The translations under genes and the position numbers were made by a program. From Bacillus sp. OV166 (GTDB lineage: Bacteria > Bacillota > Bacilli > Bacillales > Cytobacillaceae): a stretch of DNA of 64,000 bases. Positions 60,351 through 64,000 of the stretch are shown here, in pieces (the first letter of the stretch is position 1; each line of letters begins with the position of its first letter). The stretch is from the NCBI RefSeq assembly GCF_900177675.1, contig NZ_FXWM01000001.1:4349001-4413000 (forward strand), read 5' to 3'. The notes beneath the pieces are model-generated. The model did no database searches. It saw only the letters and a list, made by a program, of their open reading frames with translations, and was not told where the DNA came from.

Positions 60351-62039
60351 TTAACATCCCATTTTCCATGTTTTTATGCTTAAATCTAATAAAAACAAAT
60401 CATCGGGATCCACAAGGGAAAGTCCCGTTAATTCTTCAATTTTCCTTAAACGGTAGAGTAAAGATTGTCTATGTAAAAATAGTGCTCTTGCTGTTTGGCT
60501 TACATTCCCTTGATAATAATTATATGTACTAATCGTTTCTATTAAGTCAAGATTACGCTGTATATTGTATTCTACGAGAGGTTCAATGGTGGACATAATG
60601 ATTTCTTTCATATCTGGGTTTTGAAAGAGATTTAGCAGTAAACGGTCGATACGGGTATTTTCATACATAACCCGATGACCAATCCCTTTTTTATTCCTGC
60701 CTATATTTAATGCAATTTTAGCATTTTGATAACTTTCTTTAAAACCTGTAATTCCCTCATTGTAATTACCAATCCCCCAAGAAATTATCACGTTTGGCAA
60801 TAAATTTCTCATTCGACGATCCACAAGATCTAAAAAGTTCGTGATACTTTCATTCTTACTATCTAGCGAATGTTCAAGAAAAACCAGCAGCTTCTCCTCA
60901 TGGTATGTAATCATTACTTCTTTATTTAATGCTTGTGCAGCATAGAAGATTTCTTCTTTAATGTAATGAATCATGCTATCAGCCCATTGCTGATAAGCTT
61001 CTACCGTTAATTTCCTTTTCTTGAAAAGTTCTTTTAAATTTTCGGGAGCACCAATTATACAAAGGTATGGAAGTTTAAGATTATAGCCAATAATTTCAGC
61101 CCTTGAATTTGCCTGCTCCCATGAATTATATTCCCCATTAATCAGTTCGTTAATAAAAGAAGCATGCAACTTTATTTTTGTTTCTTCAACTGCATTTTTC
61201 CTTGAAAACCATAGAGCTATTGTTGTCACAGCATGCTCCAGGACATTGACAGTATTTTGAGTTAAAAAGCTATCCAAAATGATATCAGAAGCCAGTATGA
61301 CAAACAGATAATTTTGTGTATTCCCTGAGACTTGTATTACTGGAAGCTGTACAATGCAGTGCTCTTCTATTTTTATCTTTTGGATTTTTTGAATCATAGG
61401 ATCATGAGGGGATAATGACACAGATTTCATAGCAGGGATTATTCCTTTGACAACGTACCCCTTCCAGTTTTCTAATAGATTGGGAATCTCTTTACTTTGT
61501 GCATGAATTGTACCGGTTTGATCAGTGATAATTACAGGGAAACCTAAATGCTCATTTAAATAAGTTGATATACAAGCAAGATCTGCCTCTTTTAAAATTA
61601 AATTTAATAGCTCCTGCTGAACTTTTTCTGATCTCCGACTTTCTTCATTGGAGACATGATTTAATTTCACCATAACCGCTTCTATTACGCTCGAAAAACG
61701 GACTTCCCATGGCAATTCAATAATAATAAAATTATTCTTTTCTGCCATTTCGATGACTTCTTTGGGAATTTCATAAATATATCTTCCTAATGCAACGGCT
61801 AATGCGGATGCCTCAGAATTAATGACATCCTTAACAAATTTTTCAAATTCCTCAAGACTATGGCCACAGCCGATGGCAGTTGTTAAGACAAATTCATTCT
61901 TTCGAACAAAGTTCTCGACAGGCATTTCGATTGCAGATACCCATTTAACCACTGTTTCGGTGATTAATTTTGAACCAGATAGTACTTTAGCGTCCTTCAT
62001 AATCTCTAATTGTAAAATGTCGAATATTTGTAAACTCAT
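60351..62039 (-). CDS. PucR-family transcriptional regulator 2
   Basis: The start at MSLQIFDILQLEIMKDAKVL is 7 nt after GAGGAGGG; the frame opens five codons earlier inside that site. The 562-aa product has the same build as PucR-like regulator 1: N-terminal PucR domain (VVKWVSAIEMPVENFVRKNE), GGDEF-like middle and C-terminal HTH (ARALFLHRQSLLYRLRKIEE, LTGLSLVDPDDLFLLDLSIK). The two are clear paralogues, and they flank the ehu transporter genes on both sides. They may answer to different ligands, such as ectoine and hydroxyectoine. Confidence 0.9.
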   Translation of the reverse strand: MSLQIFDILQLEIMKDAKVLSGSKLITETVVKWVSAIEMPVENFVRKNEFVLTTAIGCGHSLEEFEKFVKDVINSEASALAVALGRYIYEIPKEVIEMAEKNNFIIIELPWEVRFSSVIEAVMVKLNHVSNEESRRSEKVQQELLNLILKEADLACISTYLNEHLGFPVIITDQTGTIHAQSKEIPNLLENWKGYVVKGIIPAMKSVSLSPHDPMIQKIQKIKIEEHCIVQLPVIQVSGNTQNYLFVILASDIILDSFLTQNTVNVLEHAVTTIALWFSRKNAVEETKIKLHASFINELINGEYNSWEQANSRAEIIGYNLKLPYLCIIGAPENLKELFKKRKLTVEAYQQWADSMIHYIKEEIFYAAQALNKEVMITYHEEKLLVFLEHSLDSKNESITNFLDLVDRRMRNLLPNVIISWGIGNYNEGITGFKESYQNAKIALNIGRNKKGIGHRVMYENTRIDRLLLNLFQNPDMKEIIMSTIEPLVEYNIQRNLDLIETISTYNYYQGNVSQTARALFLHRQSLLYRLRKIEELTGLSLVDPDDLFLLDLSIKTWKMGC

Positions 62040-62267
62040 AGAAACCCTCCTCATGATGTCCCGAACCTTTAGTTATTATTCCTCATACCACAGTTGGATA
62101 ATTTTGAAGAATGGCGGATTGGTCTATCGAAACAACTATAGCACAATAATCTTATATTTATGTTAACAATAGGTATTAAACACTCAGTAATATTTTAACA
62201 AATTCAAACTTTCCAGTAAATTAGGTAAATAGATGCGTTTTATAAATCGTTTTATAAATAAAACAAA

Positions 62268-62313
62268 AAAAGTCAGTCCCACTGAAGTTTCCTTAGTAGG
62301 GACCGACCTTTTA
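62268..62313 (-). terminator. Terminator after the DUF3800 gene
   Basis: AAGTCAGTCCCACT pairs with AGTAGGGACCGACCTT, with small mismatches, followed on the minus strand by TTTTTTTGTTTTA. Confidence 0.75.
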
Positions 62314-63483
62314 TTCAGTAACCGCTAATTTTTCCAATTCAATAATTTTTTTAAGATATTCATATTCGTTGTTTTCGAGAATATCAATTTCATTGTTGGT
62401 GGCAAGTAGAACTTGATTTCGACACTTGGATATTCTTTGAATCATCGGGTGTATGGTTAGGCTCGATAAATGAACAAAATCATATAAGTCTGTTAAACAA
62501 ACCGGCAGTTTATATCCCTTATTGCTGCTGGCAATTAACAGCCCACTATCACGAAGTTTGGAAACGATGTTCGATCTAAAGTAATGATGATTAATTTTGT
62601 TCACTCTGATTGCATTTAAATTATCTAAAATTTCTTGGGTATAGACATATTCATTAGGATTTTCTCGCAGATTAAATAACAGGAACTTGAGTAAATCTAT
62701 CCTAATTTTTTCATCCGCATCCTCACTCTTTTTATTCTTTTCAAGATATTGAAGGGCCAAATTAACCGATTGTTTAAAAATAACCTCATCAAATTGAGAG
62801 TCCTGATTCCTTGATATGTAATCATGTAAATAGTTTTTATAGTTTTGCGGCCATAAATTAATGGCGATGATTTTCTTTTTGATGATTTTATGAAAAAGCG
62901 GATAATGTTCCGAGTACTGGGTTTGATCGTAACCTTTTGTAATCGTCCCAGCGATTAAATTAGCCAGTTGAAGAATTATTTCTGATTTACTGTGATTAAA
63001 CCCAAAGGTGGAATAATTAAATAAATCTGGAACACTTTTTTCTGCTATATACGTTTTAAATTCAGTCATGAATTCTTTCGTTCCTTGTTCCACTAACACA
63101 AGATCCAGTTGGTCAAACGTTCGATTTAAGTCATCATAGATTAACCGATTCATAAATTTGATAAACGTCTTTTCAAACGTGATGCCGCTATCTTCTCTAA
63201 TTTTTCTTTTATCGACGACATAAGCATAAATATTGAACGGTAAATCCTTTAGTTCATTTAATAGTTGAATTCTTAGATGAGGGTTATCAATTTTATCAGT
63301 ATGCATTTCGTCGGTTTGAAAGTATTTTTGTCTCACCTTTTCAACTTCCTGTTCTAACAACTCTTTATTTGACTCTTTTGCTAGAATAGAAACGATAATA
63401 AAGTGGGTCGAAACATCTTTATTTTCAAAATCAAAACTATAATCACCAGATTCATCAATAAACGCGAATTGGATATCGTTCAT
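62311..63483 (-). CDS. DUF3800 protein
   Basis: The 390-aa product starts MNDIQFAFIDESGDYSFDFE, the FIDESG motif of DUF3800, whose fold is RNase-H-like. Further acidic positions are in DLVLVEQGTKEF and a conserved IVSILAKESNK strand. The C-terminal part (about 240-390) is helical and carries a winged-helix-like region (ILDNLNAIRVNKINHHYFRS, KLRDSGLLIASSNKGYKLPV). DUF3800 proteins are common near mobile and defence genes, but nothing next to this gene shows such a role. It is monocistronic. Confidence 0.85.
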   Translation of the reverse strand: MNDIQFAFIDESGDYSFDFENKDVSTHFIIVSILAKESNKELLEQEVEKVRQKYFQTDEMHTDKIDNPHLRIQLLNELKDLPFNIYAYVVDKRKIREDSGITFEKTFIKFMNRLIYDDLNRTFDQLDLVLVEQGTKEFMTEFKTYIAEKSVPDLFNYSTFGFNHSKSEIILQLANLIAGTITKGYDQTQYSEHYPLFHKIIKKKIIAINLWPQNYKNYLHDYISRNQDSQFDEVIFKQSVNLALQYLEKNKKSEDADEKIRIDLLKFLLFNLRENPNEYVYTQEILDNLNAIRVNKINHHYFRSNIVSKLRDSGLLIASSNKGYKLPVCLTDLYDFVHLSSLTIHPMIQRISKCRNQVLLATNNEIDILENNEYEYLKKIIELEKLAVTE

Positions 63484-63584
63484 TCTCCCACCTCACCCAA
63501 AAATTCTTTCTTTAGGTACTTATTTCAACAAAATATGATCTAAAACCTTCAAAAAGTTAATTTTCCCCTTATTAAATTCATTGA

Positions 63585-64000
63585 TTAGCACGATAAACCG
63601 CAAGTACAGCGATTTTTTCCAAAAACAAACGAATAAGCAGATGGAAATTCTTGATTTACCCGCTGGACCTCATGGGCAAATTCCTGTTCATTTTTAGGAA
63701 CATTTGATAAGGAATCGGCTTTTTTCTGATTATCAATATGAGCGCCTGGTGGAACATAGCTGCCAGGCCTTAGCGTTACTCCACCAGTAACAACTGCCCC
63801 CGAGGCGATGAAACTTCCTTCTCCGACCTGGGCATGATAAACAATTGCCTTAAAACCGATAAATACCTTTTTATCAATCTGACAGGGACCATGGATCAAT
63901 GCTCCGTGGGCACATGATACCTCATCGCCGATATAGACTGAATATTTCCTATTATTAACCTCTACATGTTTGTTTTTTAAGCCATGAAGGATTACTCCGT
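63585..64000 (-). CDS. Gamma-carbonic-anhydrase-like (CcmM-like) protein, cut by window edge
   Basis: The frame is open from the window edge to the stop at 63585, so the visible part is about 138 aa. Reading from the edge: GVILHGLKNKHVEVNN, YIGDEVSCAHGALIHGPCQI, FIGFKAIVYHAQVGEGSFIA, LRPGSYVPPGAHIDNQKKAD and EFAHEVQRVNQEF. Left-handed beta-helix repeats with histidines in CAHG, LIHG and VYHA match the zinc site of gamma-class carbonic anhydrases, and the C-terminal part matches CcmM-like carbonate dehydratases. The ending KNRCTCGLSC is cysteine rich. The N-terminus lies outside. Confidence 0.8.
   Translation of the reverse strand, partial: GVILHGLKNKHVEVNNRKYSVYIGDEVSCAHGALIHGPCQIDKKVFIGFKAIVYHAQVGEGSFIASGAVVTGGVTLRPGSYVPPGAHIDNQKKADSLSNVPKNEQEFAHEVQRVNQEFPSAYSFVFGKNRCTCGLSC

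Noticed and set aside
55033..62039. Purine catabolism cluster because of the PucR regulators and the PucG-like aminotransferase
   Set aside because: No xanthine dehydrogenase, uricase, allantoinase or purine permease genes are present; the PucG-like gene is 20 kb away and monocistronic.

Overview
The window is low-GC Gram-positive DNA, most likely from a spore-forming Bacillaceae of the Bacillus/Neobacillus type. The signs are strong GGAGG-type ribosome binding sites, a GerAB-type germinant-receptor protein, DUF1657, DUF3888 and DUF1292 proteins, and PucR-type regulators. The genus is inference. There is no rRNA, tRNA or CRISPR array.

Region 1 (1-3.8 kb): a decayed Old Yellow Enzyme gene with two in-frame stops, a short relic of a divergent LysR gene, then a redox pair (DUF4405 b-heme membrane protein plus cytochrome P460-like lipoprotein) divergent from an intact LysR regulator. 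The relic and the intact LysR gene share promoter and 5' coding sequence, so the locus looks duplicated with one copy dying. Region 2 (3.9-16.4 kb): an accessory stretch of small, mostly unknown minus-strand genes separated by copies of a two-box palindromic repeat. Two genes are frameshifted. It holds a complete-looking IS110 insertion sequence and, 6 kb away, a relic of its non-coding left end. Both sit at the same point of the repeat, and the presumed bridge-RNA region carries a copy of the repeat's core. DUF1657, GerAB and DUF3888 genes follow.

Region 3 (17.2-25.3 kb): a four-gene minus-strand recombinase operon (TnpA-like tyrosine recombinase, 949-aa zinc-motif protein, TnpB-like tyrosine recombinase, TnpC-like coiled-coil protein) related in plan to Tn554-type elements. 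It abuts a cysteine desulfurase gene cut off before its catalytic-cysteine region, which looks like the insertion junction. No cargo is evident. Region 4 (25.3-37.9 kb): ordinary chromosomal metabolism: glutamine-amidotransferase-like hydrolase, EamA and MFS transporters, MBL hydrolase, serC, a PucG-like aminotransferase, a luciferase-like oxidoreductase and an FAD monooxygenase.

Region 5 (38.0-62.1 kb): a roughly 24-kb ectoine/hydroxyectoine catabolic island. It has the ehuB and ehuCDA transporter genes, an MHS permease, three ectoine hydrolase (DoeA/EutD) paralogues, eutB, eutC, two M20 amidohydrolases (one broken by a stop), an aldehyde dehydrogenase, a homoserine-dehydrogenase-like enzyme, a Cys/Met-metabolism PLP enzyme, a DAO-type flavoenzyme with etfBA, and two PucR regulators. 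Recognisable eutA, eutE/doeB and doeD are absent, so the route probably differs from the described proteobacterial one. A CATTTTG-containing motif recurs in several promoters here. Region 6 (62.3-64 kb): a DUF3800 protein and a gamma-carbonic-anhydrase-like protein cut by the window edge.
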